Under the pieces are notes generated by a model. That model was not told where the DNA came from. It worked only from the letters and a program-made list of their open reading frames with translations, and made no database searches. 64,000 nucleotides of DNA from Burkholderia latens (GTDB lineage Bacteria > Pseudomonadota > Gammaproteobacteria > Burkholderiales > Burkholderiaceae): positions 1 to 64,000 of the forward strand of contig NZ_CABVPL010000035.1 of the NCBI RefSeq assembly GCF_902499045.1, written 5' to 3'. This document shows, piece by piece, positions 42,770 to 52,903 of the stretch. The first letter of the stretch is position 1, and every line of letters starts with the position of its first letter. The position numbers and the translations under genes were made by a program.

Positions 42770-43431
42770 GATGGTTTTCCGAAAAGATCGTAGGACGATG
42801 ATCGGCAGCCGTGCGCCGCGTCGACTCAACGGTAGCGAATCGGTACCGCGCGGGCCAGCCGTACATACGGATGCGTGAAGGCCACAATCGATGGGGCGCG
42901 TCATATCGAGGTTTAATGCCGCGATGCGGACGCCGTCCGGCGCTCTCGCCAGCACGCTGGGGCGTGCCGCCTGCGTGGCGCCGCCGCACGCCGGCATCGG
43001 CGCCGATCGAACGGCGCACCGATCCGGCGAACGCGCTCATACCTTCGTATGGTCCGGCGATGCGATCGTGTAGCGCGGCGGCGACGAACGCCGAAAGCGT
43101 TCCACCGCCGGGCGAGCGCGCATTTCACCCGCAACGGCGAATGCGCGCTTGCCGATATGCACGACCGCGGCCGGACCGTGCGGACCCCGCGCGGCGTTCG
43201 CACGCCCGCACCGTGCCAGTGGACAAGCCGGCGTGCGTTCCGGCAATCCGGATGGCGGCGCTGAACCGATACTCCGTTTGCCCGACCGACGACGATATCG
43301 ATGCGCGGTGCGACGCCGGCGCCCGCTCGCGCCGCAATCGCGCCGGTGCGTCGCGGACGGGAATGTCCACACGACACGCACGGGCCGGGCGCCGACGCGC
43401 GGCCCGGCGCCACGTTCAACGAGAGGAAAAC
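42770..43431. other. Long intergenic region, AraC / BON-domain gene
   Basis: 662 bases between divergent genes; no credible ORF, RNA gene or gene remnant was found. A 7-bp stem (43384-43390 with 43402-43408) would sit in the leader of the BON gene transcript, 24 bases before its ATG. Confidence 0.55.
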
Positions 43432-43782
43432 ATGCGCCCCATCAAGCTCGCCGTATCGGCACTCATCCCGCTGTTCACGGTGGCGACCGCCGCGGTCGCG
43501 CAAACCAGCGCGCCCGCTTCGGCGTCCGCCGTATCGACACCCGGCAAGCAGCAGCTTCGCCGCGCGAACTGGCATACCGAAACGCAGGTCCGCAAGGCGT
43601 TGACGTCGACGCGCGGCCTCGCGACGTCGGACATTCGCGTCGTCGCGCGCGCGAACACGATCACGCTCGACGGCACCGTTCCCGACGAAGCGCAGATCGA
43701 GCTCGCGCAAACCGCGGCGCAAGCCGCCGCGCCGGCGAAGACGGTGGTCAACCGCCTGTCCGTGAAGGAAGCCGGACACTGA
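43432..43782 (+). CDS. BON-domain periplasmic protein (116 aa)
   Basis: Small exported protein: signal peptide residues 1-24 (KLAVSALIPLFTVATAAVAQ), then one BON domain (about 45-114) with TETQVRKALTSTRGLATSDI, RVVARANTITLDGTVPDEAQ and AAQAAAPAKTVVNRLSVKEA. BON domains bind phospholipid or help envelope integrity, as in OsmY. The ATG at 43432 follows GAGAGGAAAA. A large nested hairpin follows the stop codon. It is a separate transcription unit upstream of the RND operon. Confidence 0.88.
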   Translation: MRPIKLAVSALIPLFTVATAAVAQTSAPASASAVSTPGKQQLRRANWHTETQVRKALTSTRGLATSDIRVVARANTITLDGTVPDEAQIELAQTAAQAAAPAKTVVNRLSVKEAGH

Positions 43783-43789
43783 CGCGCGC

Positions 43790-43845
43790 ATGGCGGCGGA
43801 GGCATTCGCCGCGCCGGCGGCGCGGTGCTTCCGGTGCGCCGCCAT
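43790..43845. terminator. Nested hairpin after the BON gene
   Basis: Outer arms ATGGCGGCG (43790-43798) and CGCCGCCAT (43837-43845) enclose an inner stem CCGCGCC/GGCGCGG (43809-43825). Begins seven bases after the stop codon; a likely terminator or mRNA 3' end structure. Confidence 0.5.
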
Positions 43846-44079
43846 CGGCTGCGCAGCGGTCTCCAACACGCGCACAACGGTGATCTCGGCAATGCAGACG
43901 GGTTTCGTCACGACTCGCTCCTGACGGGATCGACAAGCGCGCATCGGCGATGCGCGGCCGGCAGCATGGCCGCGGCCGCGGCTGGCTGATGTGCGCATTC
44001 TCGGCAACGCAGCCGCGCGCGGCGCTGACGGCCAGATGACAAATTTGAAAGCCTCGGCCGATGCAGCCCCGCCCGCACA

Positions 44080-44097
44080 GATAACGACTTCGTAATC
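44080..44097. promoter_or_regulatory. Dyad operator GATAAC-N6-GTAATC upstream of the RND pump
   Basis: GATAACGACTTCGTAATC, one half-site mismatch from a perfect GATTAC/GTAATC dyad, centred 100 bases before the pump ATG. The same 6-6-6 architecture is found upstream of the regulator gene (52904-52921) and both duplicated DUF4148 genes. Heavy-metal-type OmpR regulators are known to bind AT-rich dyads of this size. Confidence 0.65.
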
Positions 44098-44188
44098 CTC
44101 GGGTCAGGATCGGGTCAACGCCCCACCGGCAGACTGCACGCTCGTCGCATCGAATGCGCATCCATGCCCTGCTTCGAGGAGCACCATC

Positions 44189-47100
44189 ATGTGGATCGTC
44201 CGGCTGGCGTTACGCAGGCCCTACACGTTCGTCGTACTCGCACTGCTGATCTTCATCGCGGGACCGCTTGCGCTGCTGCGCACGCCGACCGACATCTTCC
44301 CGAGCATCGACATTCCGGTCGTCAGCATCGTCTGGTCGTACAACGGCTTCTCCGCGGAGGACATGGCCAAGCGGATCACGTCGAACTACGAACGCGCGCT
44401 CACGTCGGACGTCGACGACATCGAGCACATCGAGTCGCAGTCGCTGAACGGCGTGTCGGTCGTGAAGATCTTCTTTCACCCGGGCGCGGACATCAATCGC
44501 GCGATCGCGGAAGCCGCGAGCAACGCCGCGTCGATCCTGCGCATCCTGCCGCCCGGCACGCTGCCGCCGAACATCATCACGTACAACGCATCGACGGTGC
44601 CGATCCTGCAGCTCGGGCTGTCGAGCAACACGCTCGCCGAGCAGCAGCTGTACGACCTCGGCAACAGCTTCATCCGCACGCAGCTCGCGACCGTCCAGGG
44701 CGCGGCTGTGCCGCTGCCGTTCGGCGGCAAGATTCGCCAGATCGTCGTCGACCTCGACACGCGCGCACTGCAGGCGAAGGGGCTCGCGCCGATCGACGTC
44801 GTGAACGCGATCAACGCGCAGAACCTGATCCTGCCCGGCGGCACCGCGAAGATCGGCACGCACGAATACAACGTGCAGATGAACGGCAGCACGCAGACGG
44901 TCGCCGCGCTCAACGACCTGCCGGTGAAGACGATCGGCGGCAACGTCGTGTACGTGCGCGACGTCGCGCACGTTCGCGACGGCTACGCGCCGCAGACCAA
45001 CATCGTGCGCGTGAACGGCAAGCGCGCGGCGCTGCTGACGGTCGAGAAGACCGGCAGCGCGTCCACGCTGACGATCATCGACCAGGTGAAGGCGATGCTG
45101 CCGAAGATCGCGGCGGGGCTGCCGAAGGCGTTGCACATTTCGCCGCTCGACGATCAGTCGGTGTTCGTGAAGGCGGCGGTCCAGGGCGTCGTGCGCGAAG
45201 CGCTGATCGCCGCGTGCCTGACCGCGCTGATGATCCTGCTGTTTCTCGGCAGCTGGCGCGCGACGCTGATCATCGCGGTATCGATTCCGCTCGCGGTGCT
45301 CACGTCGCTGCTTGCGCTGTCCGCGCTCGGCCAGACCATCAACATCATGACGCTCGGCGGACTCGCGCTCGCGGTCGGCATTCTCGTCGACGATGCGACC
45401 GTCGCGATCGAAAACATCACGCACCACCTGGAGCTCGGCGCGCCGCTGGAGGACGCGATCCTGACCGGCTCCGGAGAAATCGCGGTGCCGACGTTCGTGT
45501 CGACGCTGTCGATCTGCATCGTGTTCGTGCCGATGTTCCTGCTCACCGGCGTCGCTCGCTACCTGTTCGTGCCACTGGCCGAGGCCGTGATCTTCGCGAT
45601 GATCGCGTCGTACTTCTTCTCGCGCACGCTGGTGCCGACGCTCGCGATGGCGCTGATGCGCGCGAAACGGCAGGACCGGCCGCCGCGCGGTGTATTCGCG
45701 CGCGTCGCGCGTTTCCAGGCCGCGTTCGAGCATCGCTTCGAGGCCGTGCGGCTGCGCTATCGCGCGCTGCTGTCCGCGGCGATCGCGCGGCGCCGTCGTT
45801 TCGCGGCCGCGTTCCTGCTCGCGTGCATCGCATCGACGGGCCTGTACGCATTCGCCGGGCAGGACTTCTTCCCGTCGGTCGACACCGGCGAGATCCGCCT
45901 GCACCTGCGCGCGCCGACGGGAACACGGATCGAGGAAACCGCACGGCTGACCGACGAAGTCGAAGCGAAGATCCGCGGCGTGATTCCGGCGAACGAACTC
46001 GCCGGCGTGCTCGACAACATCGGCGTGCCGGTGAGCGGGATCAACCTCACGTACGACTCGTCGGATCCGATCGGCACCGAGGACGCCGACGTGCTCGTCA
46101 CGCTGAAGCCGAATCACGCATCGACGGCCGCGTACGTCGCGAAGCTGCGCAACGTGCTCGCGCAGTCGTTCCCCGGCGTGACGTTCGCGTTCCTGCCGGC
46201 CGACATCGTCAGCCAGATTCTCAACTTCGGCCTCCCCGCGCCGATCGACATCCAGATCGTCGGCAACAAGCTCGACCAGAACCGCGCGGTCGCGAATGCG
46301 CTGCTCGCGAAGCTGCGCGGCGTGCGCGGGCTCGTCGACGCACGCATCCAGCAGCCTGGCGACGAACCGGCGATCAACGTGAACGTGGACCGCACGAAAG
46401 CGATCCAGGCCGGCCTCGAGCAGCGCGACGTCGCGCAGAACCTGCTGATCGCGCTGTCCGGCAGCTCGCAGACGACGCCGAACTTCTGGCTCGATCCGCG
46501 CAATGGCGTGAGCTACCCGGTGCTCGTGCAGACGCCGCAATACACGGTGAACTCGCTGCAGTCGCTCGCGAACGTGCCGCTGCCCGCCGGCACCGCGCGC
46601 GCGCCGCAGACGCCGGCCGGCGGCCCGGCCGCGGGCGCGCCCGCGCAGAACCTGCTCGGCGCGCTCGGCACGTTCTCGCGCGCGACGCAGCAGGCGGTGG
46701 TGTCGCACTACAACGTGCAGCCGGTGCTCGACATCTTCGCGTCGGTGCAGGGGCGCGACCTCGGCGGCGTCACGGCCGACGTGACGAAACTCGTCGACGC
46801 CGCACGCGCGCAGCTGCCTCCCGGCTCGTCGATCGTGCTGCGCGGCCAGGTGCAGGCGATGCACGAGTCGTTCACCGGGCTGCTCGGCGGCCTGGTGCTC
46901 GCGATCGCGCTGGTCTACATGCTGATGGTCGTCAACTTCCAGTCGTGGCTCGATCCGCTCGTGATCGTCGGCGGGCTGCCGGCATCGCTCGCCGGCATCG
47001 CGTGGATGCTGTTCGTCACGCGCACCACGCTGTCGGTGCCCGCGCTGACCGGCACGATCCTGTGCATCGGCATCGCGACCGCGAACAGCATTCTCGTCGT

Positions 47101-47428
47101 GAACGCGGCGCGCGAGCTGCTCGCCGGCGGCGCGTCGCCGTGGCAGGCCGCGCTCGATGCCGGCTTCAGCCGCTTCCGGCCCGTCGTGATGACGGCGCTC
47201 GCGATGCTGATCGGCATGCTGCCGATGGCGCTCGGCCTCGGCGACGGCGGCGAGCAGAACGCGCCGCTCGGCCGCGCGGTGATCGGCGGGCTCGCGTTCG
47301 GGACGTTCTCGACGCTGCTGTTCGTGCCGGTGCTGTTCGGCTTCGTCCACGCATGGCTCGCGCGGCGCCGCGACGCCGCGGCCGCGCGGCGCACGCAGCA
47401 CGCGCCCGATACGCCGGCGCTGCGGTGA
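44189..47428 (+). CDS. RND efflux transporter permease (1079 aa)
   Basis: Inner-membrane proton-driven pump of the resistance-nodulation-division superfamily. The N-terminus VRLALRRPYTFVVLALLIFI and DIFPSIDIPVVSIVWSYNG are typical; helix 4 carries GLALAVGILVDDATVAIENI with the paired Asp needed for proton transfer; two halves of about six helices each with large periplasmic loops are seen. Overall it belongs to the AcrB/MdtC-like multidrug branch; the CzcA-type metal signature was not recognised. Substrate unknown. The gene leads an operon with adaptor and outer-membrane channel, an order (pump first) that is less common. The ATG at 44189 follows GAGGAGCA. Confidence 0.93.
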   Translation: MWIVRLALRRPYTFVVLALLIFIAGPLALLRTPTDIFPSIDIPVVSIVWSYNGFSAEDMAKRITSNYERALTSDVDDIEHIESQSLNGVSVVKIFFHPGADINRAIAEAASNAASILRILPPGTLPPNIITYNASTVPILQLGLSSNTLAEQQLYDLGNSFIRTQLATVQGAAVPLPFGGKIRQIVVDLDTRALQAKGLAPIDVVNAINAQNLILPGGTAKIGTHEYNVQMNGSTQTVAALNDLPVKTIGGNVVYVRDVAHVRDGYAPQTNIVRVNGKRAALLTVEKTGSASTLTIIDQVKAMLPKIAAGLPKALHISPLDDQSVFVKAAVQGVVREALIAACLTALMILLFLGSWRATLIIAVSIPLAVLTSLLALSALGQTINIMTLGGLALAVGILVDDATVAIENITHHLELGAPLEDAILTGSGEIAVPTFVSTLSICIVFVPMFLLTGVARYLFVPLAEAVIFAMIASYFFSRTLVPTLAMALMRAKRQDRPPRGVFARVARFQAAFEHRFEAVRLRYRALLSAAIARRRRFAAAFLLACIASTGLYAFAGQDFFPSVDTGEIRLHLRAPTGTRIEETARLTDEVEAKIRGVIPANELAGVLDNIGVPVSGINLTYDSSDPIGTEDADVLVTLKPNHASTAAYVAKLRNVLAQSFPGVTFAFLPADIVSQILNFGLPAPIDIQIVGNKLDQNRAVANALLAKLRGVRGLVDARIQQPGDEPAINVNVDRTKAIQAGLEQRDVAQNLLIALSGSSQTTPNFWLDPRNGVSYPVLVQTPQYTVNSLQSLANVPLPAGTARAPQTPAGGPAAGAPAQNLLGALGTFSRATQQAVVSHYNVQPVLDIFASVQGRDLGGVTADVTKLVDAARAQLPPGSSIVLRGQVQAMHESFTGLLGGLVLAIALVYMLMVVNFQSWLDPLVIVGGLPASLAGIAWMLFVTRTTLSVPALTGTILCIGIATANSILVVNAARELLAGGASPWQAALDAGFSRFRPVVMTALAMLIGMLPMALGLGDGGEQNAPLGRAVIGGLAFGTFSTLLFVPVLFGFVHAWLARRRDAAAARRTQHAPDTPALR

Positions 47429-47480
47429 GCGCGCACGGCCGCCTCTTCCCATCCTTCGATTCGCCCGACCCGGACCCATC

Positions 47481-49124
47481 ATGAACGACTCGATCGAACC
47501 CGTCGCCCCGCTGACCGCCGACGAAGCGTCAACGCCTGCAACGCCGGCCACGCAGGCTGCTCCGGCTGCTCCGGCTGCTTCGGCTGCTTCGGCAGCTTCG
47601 GCAGCTTCGGCTTCTGCGCCTTCTGCGGCTTCTCCGGCCGCTCCGGCAGCTTCGGCCACGCAGGCAGCTCCGACCGCTCCGGAGGCCCCAACCGCCAACG
47701 CGGCCGTGCCGCCCGCATCCCACGACGCAACCCGTGACGCGGCACGCGACGTGCCGCCGAGCCGCGGCGCCCGCAAGCTCGCCGTGCCGCTCGCGGCCGT
47801 CGCGCTCGCCGCCGCGCTGCTCGCGCTCGGCATCGTGCCGCGTATCGACGCACGCGCCGCGCAGCGTGCGCAGGTGGCCGCGCAGCAGGCGCTGCCGGTG
47901 TCGGTCATCGTGCCCGGCGCGGCGCCGGCCGATCAGACGCTGACGCTGCCCGGCGCGGTGGCGCCGTATGCGGACGCGTCGATCTACGCGCGCACGAGCG
48001 GCTACATCGCGCACTGGAGCGCCGATCTCGGCACGCACGTGAAGGCCGGCCAGACGCTCGCGCAGATCTCGGCGCCCGATCTCGACGCGCAGCTGCGCCA
48101 GGCGCGCGCCGACGAAGCGAGCGCGCAGGCGAACTACGACTACGCGAAATCGACCGCGCAACGCTGGCAGGACATGCTCAAGACGCAATCGGTGTCGCAG
48201 CAGGACACCGACACGAAGGTCGCGGACATGAACGCGAAGCGCGCGATGCTCGCGTCCGCGCACGCGAATGTCGCGCACCTTGCCGAGCTCGTGTCGTACG
48301 AGTCCGTCACCGCGCCGTTCGACGGCGTGATCACCGCGCGCAACGTCGACGTCGGCACGCTCGTCACGGCGGGCGGCACGCCCGGCAGCCCCGGCCTGTC
48401 CGGCGAACTGTTCCATCTCGAACAGACGGACACGCTGCGCGTGTTCGTCGACGTGCCGCAGGACAGCGCGACCGGCGTGTCGGCCGGCACGCAGGTCTAC
48501 CTGACGACGCCGCAATATCCGGGGCGGCGCTTTGCCGCGCGTGTCGCGCGCAGCGCGGGCGCGATCGATCCCGTCACGCGCACGCTGCGGGTCGAGATCG
48601 ACGTCGACAACCGCGACGGCGCGTTGATGCCCGGTGCGTATGCACAGGCGCATCTCGTCTTGCCGAGCGCGGCGCCGGCGCTCGAACTGCCGGTCAGTGC
48701 GCTGCTGTTCCGTCCGAACGGCGTGACGGTCGCGACCGTCGGCGCGAACGGCCGAACCGTGCTGAAGACCGTGCAGATCGGGCGCGATTTCGGCACGCGC
48801 GTCGAGATCGTCGCGGGGCTCGCGGCCACCGACCGCGTGATCGACAATCCGGGCGATGCGATCACGGCGGGCGAAGCCGTGAAGATCGTTTCGTCCGCAC
48901 GCGCGGCGGCACCGGGTGCTGCTGCGTCGGCTGCGTCGGCTGCGTCGGCTGCGGCCGCTTCGTCCGCTTCGCCCGCTTCATCGTCTGCGCCTGCTCAATC
49001 CGCCCCGCCCGCGCAAACCGCTCAACCGACATCCGCAACCGCTGCGCGCAACTCACCGCCGCCGCGCGCCGCAGGCACGACGCCCGCGCCATCGACGCCC
49101 GCTCCGGCGCCCGCCCGCGGCTGA
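47481..49124 (+). CDS. RND periplasmic adaptor with Ala-rich extensions (547 aa)
   Basis: Membrane-fusion protein linking the RND pump to its channel. The conserved core (about 130-470) has LPGAVAPYADASIYARTSGY, the lipoyl-like IAHWSADLGTHVKAGQTLAQ, a coiled hairpin (QLRQARADEASAQANYDYAK) and the beta-barrel segment ALELPVSALLFRPNGVTVAT. Unusually, the first ~90 residues, before the membrane helix LAVPLAAVALAAALLALGIV, are an Ala/Ser/Pro-rich cytoplasmic tail with 9-bp repeats, and the last ~75 residues are a similar low-complexity tail; family members are usually near 370-400 residues. The ATG at 47481 is the only start with the right phase. Confidence 0.9.
   Translation: MNDSIEPVAPLTADEASTPATPATQAAPAAPAASAASAASAASASAPSAASPAAPAASATQAAPTAPEAPTANAAVPPASHDATRDAARDVPPSRGARKLAVPLAAVALAAALLALGIVPRIDARAAQRAQVAAQQALPVSVIVPGAAPADQTLTLPGAVAPYADASIYARTSGYIAHWSADLGTHVKAGQTLAQISAPDLDAQLRQARADEASAQANYDYAKSTAQRWQDMLKTQSVSQQDTDTKVADMNAKRAMLASAHANVAHLAELVSYESVTAPFDGVITARNVDVGTLVTAGGTPGSPGLSGELFHLEQTDTLRVFVDVPQDSATGVSAGTQVYLTTPQYPGRRFAARVARSAGAIDPVTRTLRVEIDVDNRDGALMPGAYAQAHLVLPSAAPALELPVSALLFRPNGVTVATVGANGRTVLKTVQIGRDFGTRVEIVAGLAATDRVIDNPGDAITAGEAVKIVSSARAAAPGAAASAASAASAAAASSASPASSSAPAQSAPPAQTAQPTSATAARNSPPPRAAGTTPAPSTPAPAPARG
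47556..47654 (+). repeat. 11 x 9-bp repeat (Ala-Ala-Pro/Ser codons)
   Basis: Tandem three-codon units of the GCT-GCT-CCG / GCA-GCT-TCG kind in the adaptor's N-terminal tail, encoding AAP and AAS triplets. Prone to slippage, so length is likely to vary between strains without a frameshift. Confidence 0.8.
48921..48947 (+). repeat. 3 x 9-bp perfect repeat GCTGCGTCG
   Basis: In-frame Ala-Ala-Ser repeat in the adaptor's C-terminal tail, followed by a decaying fourth unit. Confidence 0.75.
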
Positions 49125-49155
49125 CCCATCGACGACGACTCACGAGATCCCTGCC

Positions 49156-50703
49156 ATGCGCCTTCCCCATCCGCTCCCGTTCGCCCGCCAAGCCGTCGCG
49201 CTCGGCGCCGCCGCGGCGTCGGCCGCGTTGACCGCGTGCTCGACGCTGCCGCCCTACTCGCCGCCCGCCGTCACGGTGCCCGCGCACTACGCGGGCGCAC
49301 CGGCCGCGCAGGCCGGCTGGCAAATCGCAACGCCCGCAGATGCCGCCTCGCGCGGCGCATGGTGGACCGTGTTCGGCGATGCCGGCCTGAACGCGCTCGA
49401 AGCGCGCGTCGACGTGTCGAACCAGACAGTGAAAAAAGCCGTCGCCGACCTGCAGCAAGCACGCGCGATGGTCGACTATCAGCACGCCGGATTCCTGCCG
49501 ACGATCACGGCGGGCGCCGCACAAAGCCGCGCGCGCGTATCGCAGAACCGGCTCGGCTCGTCGCTCGCCGGCAAGACGACGCCCGACTACCAGGCCGGCG
49601 TGGCCGCAAGCTGGGAACCCGACGTGTTCGGCCGCGTGCGCGACGCGGTGGCAGGTGCGCAGGCGAACGCCGCCGCGAGCGCGGCCGATCTGCAGGCCGT
49701 GAAGCTGTCGGTCACGGCCGAACTCGCGACCGACTATTTCGCGCTGCGCTCGCTCGACACGCAAAAGCAGCTGCTCGACGACACGGTGCGCGCATACGCG
49801 GACGCGCTGACGCTGCTCAAGCAGCAGCTCGCGGCCGGCGCGATCGACGCGTCGGCGGTCGCGCAAGCCGAAACGCAGCTCGAATCGACGCGCACGCAGG
49901 ACACCGACATCGACGCGTCGCGTGCGCAGTTGCAGCATGCGATCGCGACGCTCGTCGGCGAAAGCGCGTCGACGTTCGCGCTGCCGCCGCGCGTGCAGGC
50001 GTTCCGCGTGCCGGCGATCCCGGCCGGCGTGCCGTCGCAACTGCTCGAACGGCGGCCCGACATCGCGGCGGCCGAGCGCCGCGTCGCGGCCGCGAATGCG
50101 CAGATCGGCGAGGCGCGTGCCGCGTTCTTCCCGGATCTCGTGCTGTCGGCGAGCGCGGGGCTCGAGAGCTCGTTCTTCGCACCGTGGCTGACCGCGCCGA
50201 GCCTGTTCTGGTCGCTCGGCCCGCAGCTGGCCGGCACGCTGTTCGACGGCGGCCGCCGCAGCGCGTCGCTGCGCGGCGCGCATGCGCAATACGACGGTGC
50301 GGTTGCCGATTACCGGCAGACCGTGCTCGTCGCGTTCCAGCAGGTGGAGGATCAGCTGTCGGCGCTCGACGCGCTCGCATCGGAGGCGCGCAGCCAGCAG
50401 CGCGCGACCGACGCGGCCGACCTGTCGCTGCGGCTGACGACGAATCGCTTCAACGCGGGCGCCGTCAGCTATCTGGACGTCGTGACCGCGCAGACGATCG
50501 CGCTGACGAACCGCCGCACGGCCGACCAGATCGACGCGCGGCGGATGGAGGCCGCGGTCGGGTTGCTGAAGGCGTTGGGCGGCGGCTGGCAGGCGGCCGC
50601 GGACGCAGCCGTACCGGAGAGAACGAACACGAACACCGGCACGAACGGACGCTCGGCGGCCGCATCGCCCGACGCCGCGGTCACGCAGCGGGCGGCCGGT
50701 TGA
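49156..50703 (+). CDS. Outer-membrane efflux lipoprotein, NodT/OprM type (515 aa)
   Basis: TolC-like channel of the RND tripartite pump. Lipoprotein signal with lipobox LTAC|S (residues about 23-27); duplicated OEP repeats, first half starting GWQIATPADAASRGAWWTVF and NQTVKKAVADLQQARAMVDY, second after residue 300 with PSQLLERRPDIAAAERRVAA; long coiled-coil helices with Gln/Ala heptads. The ATG at 49156 lies 31 bases after the adaptor stop; upstream frames are low-complexity. The 3' end overlaps the convergent histidine kinase by 23 bases, leaving no room for a terminator. Confidence 0.92.
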   Translation: MRLPHPLPFARQAVALGAAAASAALTACSTLPPYSPPAVTVPAHYAGAPAAQAGWQIATPADAASRGAWWTVFGDAGLNALEARVDVSNQTVKKAVADLQQARAMVDYQHAGFLPTITAGAAQSRARVSQNRLGSSLAGKTTPDYQAGVAASWEPDVFGRVRDAVAGAQANAAASAADLQAVKLSVTAELATDYFALRSLDTQKQLLDDTVRAYADALTLLKQQLAAGAIDASAVAQAETQLESTRTQDTDIDASRAQLQHAIATLVGESASTFALPPRVQAFRVPAIPAGVPSQLLERRPDIAAAERRVAAANAQIGEARAAFFPDLVLSASAGLESSFFAPWLTAPSLFWSLGPQLAGTLFDGGRRSASLRGAHAQYDGAVADYRQTVLVAFQQVEDQLSALDALASEARSQQRATDAADLSLRLTTNRFNAGAVSYLDVVTAQTIALTNRRTADQIDARRMEAAVGLLKALGGGWQAAADAAVPERTNTNTGTNGRSAAASPDAAVTQRAAG

Positions 50704-52141
50704 ACGTGAGGATGAAACGCGTGCCGCGCGCGTCGCTTTCGACCTGGGCGGTGCCGCCGTGCAGTTCCATCACCGAGCGCACGATCGCGAGGCCGAGCCC
50801 GGCGGTGCCGCCCGGCACGCCGCCGCTGCGGGCCGGATCGCCGCGCACGAAGCGATCGAAGATCCGCGGCAGCAGCGCAGGATCGATCGGCTCGCCGGGA
50901 TTCGCGACGACGACGCGCACCGCGTCCGGCGTTTCGTCGACGGCGAGCGTGATGACGCCGCCGGCGGGCGTGTAGCGCAGCGCGTTCGCGAGCAGGTTGC
51001 CCACCGCGCGGCGAAACAGCTCGACGTCGGCGGTCAGTTGCCCGTGCCCGTCGACGCGCAGCGTCGAGCCCGCTTCGTCGGCGAGCCCCTCGAAATATCC
51101 GGCGATGCGCTCGAGTTCGTCGCGCACGTCGAACGCGCGCTGCCGCGTGACGAAGCTCGGATGCTCGGCGCGCGCGAGAAACAGCACGTTGTCGATCATC
51201 CGCGCGAGACGGTCGTATTCCTCGAGATGCGATTCGAGCAGCGCCTGATACTCGTCCGCCGAACGCGCGCGCGCGAGCGCGACTTCGGTCGCGCCGCGCA
51301 TGTTGTTCAGCGGCGTGCGCAGGTCGTGCGCAAGATCGGCGCTGAATTGCGACAGATGCGCGAACGCCTGCTGCAGGCGCCCCAGCATCGCGTTCTGCGC
51401 ATCGACGAGCGCGCACAGCTCGCTCGGCGCGCGCGACGCGTCGAGCCGCGTGTCGAGCTTGTCGACGGTGATCCGGCCGGTGTTGTCGACGATCTCGCGC
51501 AGCGGCGCGAGCGCCGTGCGGATCAGCCAGTAGCCGAGCAGCAGCGCGAACAACGCGCCGAGCCCGCCGGCGATCACGAGCCGGTCGCGGTAGCCGTCGA
51601 GCAGGTCGGCGCGGTCGCGCATGTTGCGCGCGATCGCGATGCGGATCGGCGTGCGGTCGCCGAGCGCAGCCTCGAACACGACGCCGCGCATCGGCGTGCC
51701 GCCGTCGGCCGTCCACGTGACGAGCCGGTCGGCCGTGATCCGTTCGTTCGGCGGAACCGGCACCGCATGCGGCGCAAACAGCTGCGCATCGGCCAGCGGA
51801 GCCGATGCGGCGGCACGCGCATCGTCGAGCGCGGCGAGCCGCACGTTGTGGCGCGCGAGCACGTCGCCGCGCGCGTCGACGGCGGCCATCGACAGCGCCT
51901 CGTTGCCGAGCACCTGGCTCGTCAACAGCTCGGCGTGCGTGCGGACCGCATCGGCCGATTCGAGCTCGCCCGCGAGCCGGCGCGTGTGGCGCGCGGCGAG
52001 CACGATGTCGAGATCGTCCTGCGTGTTCACCTGCCGTTCGAGGCCCGCATACACGTAGGCGCCGACAAGCGCGAACGCAGCGAGCGTGGTCGCGGCGAAC
52101 GCGAGCGCGAGAGTCGCGGCGAGCGAGCGCGGCCGCGTCAT
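50681..52141 (-). CDS. Heavy-metal-type sensor histidine kinase (486 aa)
   Basis: Membrane sensor kinase of the CusS/IrlS class. Two membrane helices (about 8-30 and 187-208: [20 protein letters not shown]) flank a periplasmic domain of about 155 residues; HAMP (about 210-260), phospho-His in [17 protein letters not shown] near 272, N box [11 protein letters not shown]2 [15 protein letters not shown]. The periplasmic part has no His/Met-rich metal site that I can see, so the signal is open. Its ATG overlaps the regulator stop (ATGA). It is convergent with the RND operon it probably controls. Confidence 0.92.
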   Translation of the reverse strand: MTRPRSLAATLALAFAATTLAAFALVGAYVYAGLERQVNTQDDLDIVLAARHTRRLAGELESADAVRTHAELLTSQVLGNEALSMAAVDARGDVLARHNVRLAALDDARAAASAPLADAQLFAPHAVPVPPNERITADRLVTWTADGGTPMRGVVFEAALGDRTPIRIAIARNMRDRADLLDGYRDRLVIAGGLGALFALLLGYWLIRTALAPLREIVDNTGRITVDKLDTRLDASRAPSELCALVDAQNAMLGRLQQAFAHLSQFSADLAHDLRTPLNNMRGATEVALARARSADEYQALLESHLEEYDRLARMIDNVLFLARAEHPSFVTRQRAFDVRDELERIAGYFEGLADEAGSTLRVDGHGQLTADVELFRRAVGNLLANALRYTPAGGVITLAVDETPDAVRVVVANPGEPIDPALLPRIFDRFVRGDPARSGGVPGGTAGLGLAIVRSVMELHGGTAQVESDARGTRFILTFNRPPAA

Positions 52142-52815
52142 GCGCCGTCCTTCGGTTCGAGCACGTAGCCGACACCGCGCACCGTATGAATCAGCTTGAC
52201 CGGAAACGCGTCGTCGATCTTCGCGCGCAGGCGCCGGATCGCAACCTCGACGACGTTGGTGTCGCTGTCGAAATTCATGTCCCACACGTACGACGCGATC
52301 TGCGTGCGGCTCAGCACCTCGCCCTGCCGGCGCGCGAGCAGCTGCAGCAGCGAGAATTCGCGCGGCGTCAGGTCGATCCGCGTGGCGCCGCGCTTCACGC
52401 GGCGGCGCACCACGTCGATTTCCAGATCGCCGACCACGAGGTGCTCGGTTTCGCGCGGCGGCCCGCGGCGCGCGAGCGTGCGGATGCGGGCGAGCAACTC
52501 GACGAACGCGAACGGCTTCACGAGGTAATCGTCGGCGCCGAGCTCGAGGCCGTGCACGCGATCCTGCACGTCGTCGCGCGCGGTCAGGAACAGCACGGGC
52601 GTCGTGTGCGTGTCGCGCAGCCGCTTGAGCACGCCCCAGCCGTCGAGCACCGGCAGCATCACGTCGAGCACGATCACGTCGTAGCGCTCCTCCTGCGCGA
52701 GCATCAGCCCTTCGGCGCCATCCTTCGCGAGATCGACGCTGAAGCCCGATTCCTCGAGCCCCTTCTTCAGGTACGCGCCCGTCTTGGGTTCGTCTTCGAC
52801 TATCAGGATGCGCAT
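52138..52815 (-). CDS. OmpR-family response regulator, CusR/IrlR type (225 aa)
   Basis: Response regulator: receiver (1-120) with VEDE at 7-10, Asp51 (IVLDVMLP) and the Lys of YLVKPFAF; winged-helix DNA-binding domain (130-222) with [40 protein letters not shown] and [15 protein letters not shown]. The start is ATG 52815 (MRILIVEDE); the 26 residues upstream are unconserved. It is expected to bind the GATTAC-N6-GTAATC dyads at 52904 (own promoter), 44080 (pump operon), 14935 and 20450 (DUF4148 genes). Binding is inferred, not shown. Confidence 0.93.
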   Translation of the reverse strand: MRILIVEDEPKTGAYLKKGLEESGFSVDLAKDGAEGLMLAQEERYDVIVLDVMLPVLDGWGVLKRLRDTHTTPVLFLTARDDVQDRVHGLELGADDYLVKPFAFVELLARIRTLARRGPPRETEHLVVGDLEIDVVRRRVKRGATRIDLTPREFSLLQLLARRQGEVLSRTQIASYVWDMNFDSDTNVVEVAIRRLRAKIDDAFPVKLIHTVRGVGYVLEPKDGA

Positions 52816-52903
52816 GGCCGGCTCCGCCGCATTCGTGGGACATGCGGCGATGTTACCGGGAAATGGAAACGAGGAACCGCTCCGTGCATGCACGAACGCC
52901 GTT

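Larger units (their letters stand above)
43783..44188. other. Intergenic region upstream of the RND operon
   Basis: 406 bases without a gene. It holds the nested hairpin at 43790-43845, a half-site GATGAC at 44035-44040 with a degenerate partner six bases on, and the dyad operator at 44080-44097. The operon promoter should lie between the dyad and the ATG at 44189. Confidence 0.6.

Noticed and set aside
44035-44052. Second dyad GATGAC-N6-GAAAGC upstream of the RND pump
   Set aside because: Only one half-site fits; mentioned in the intergenic entry but not counted as an operator.
44210-47908. A 1232-codon minus-strand open frame opposite the RND pump
   Set aside because: Composition is Arg/Asp/His-rich shadow sequence; the plus strand carries all RND motifs.
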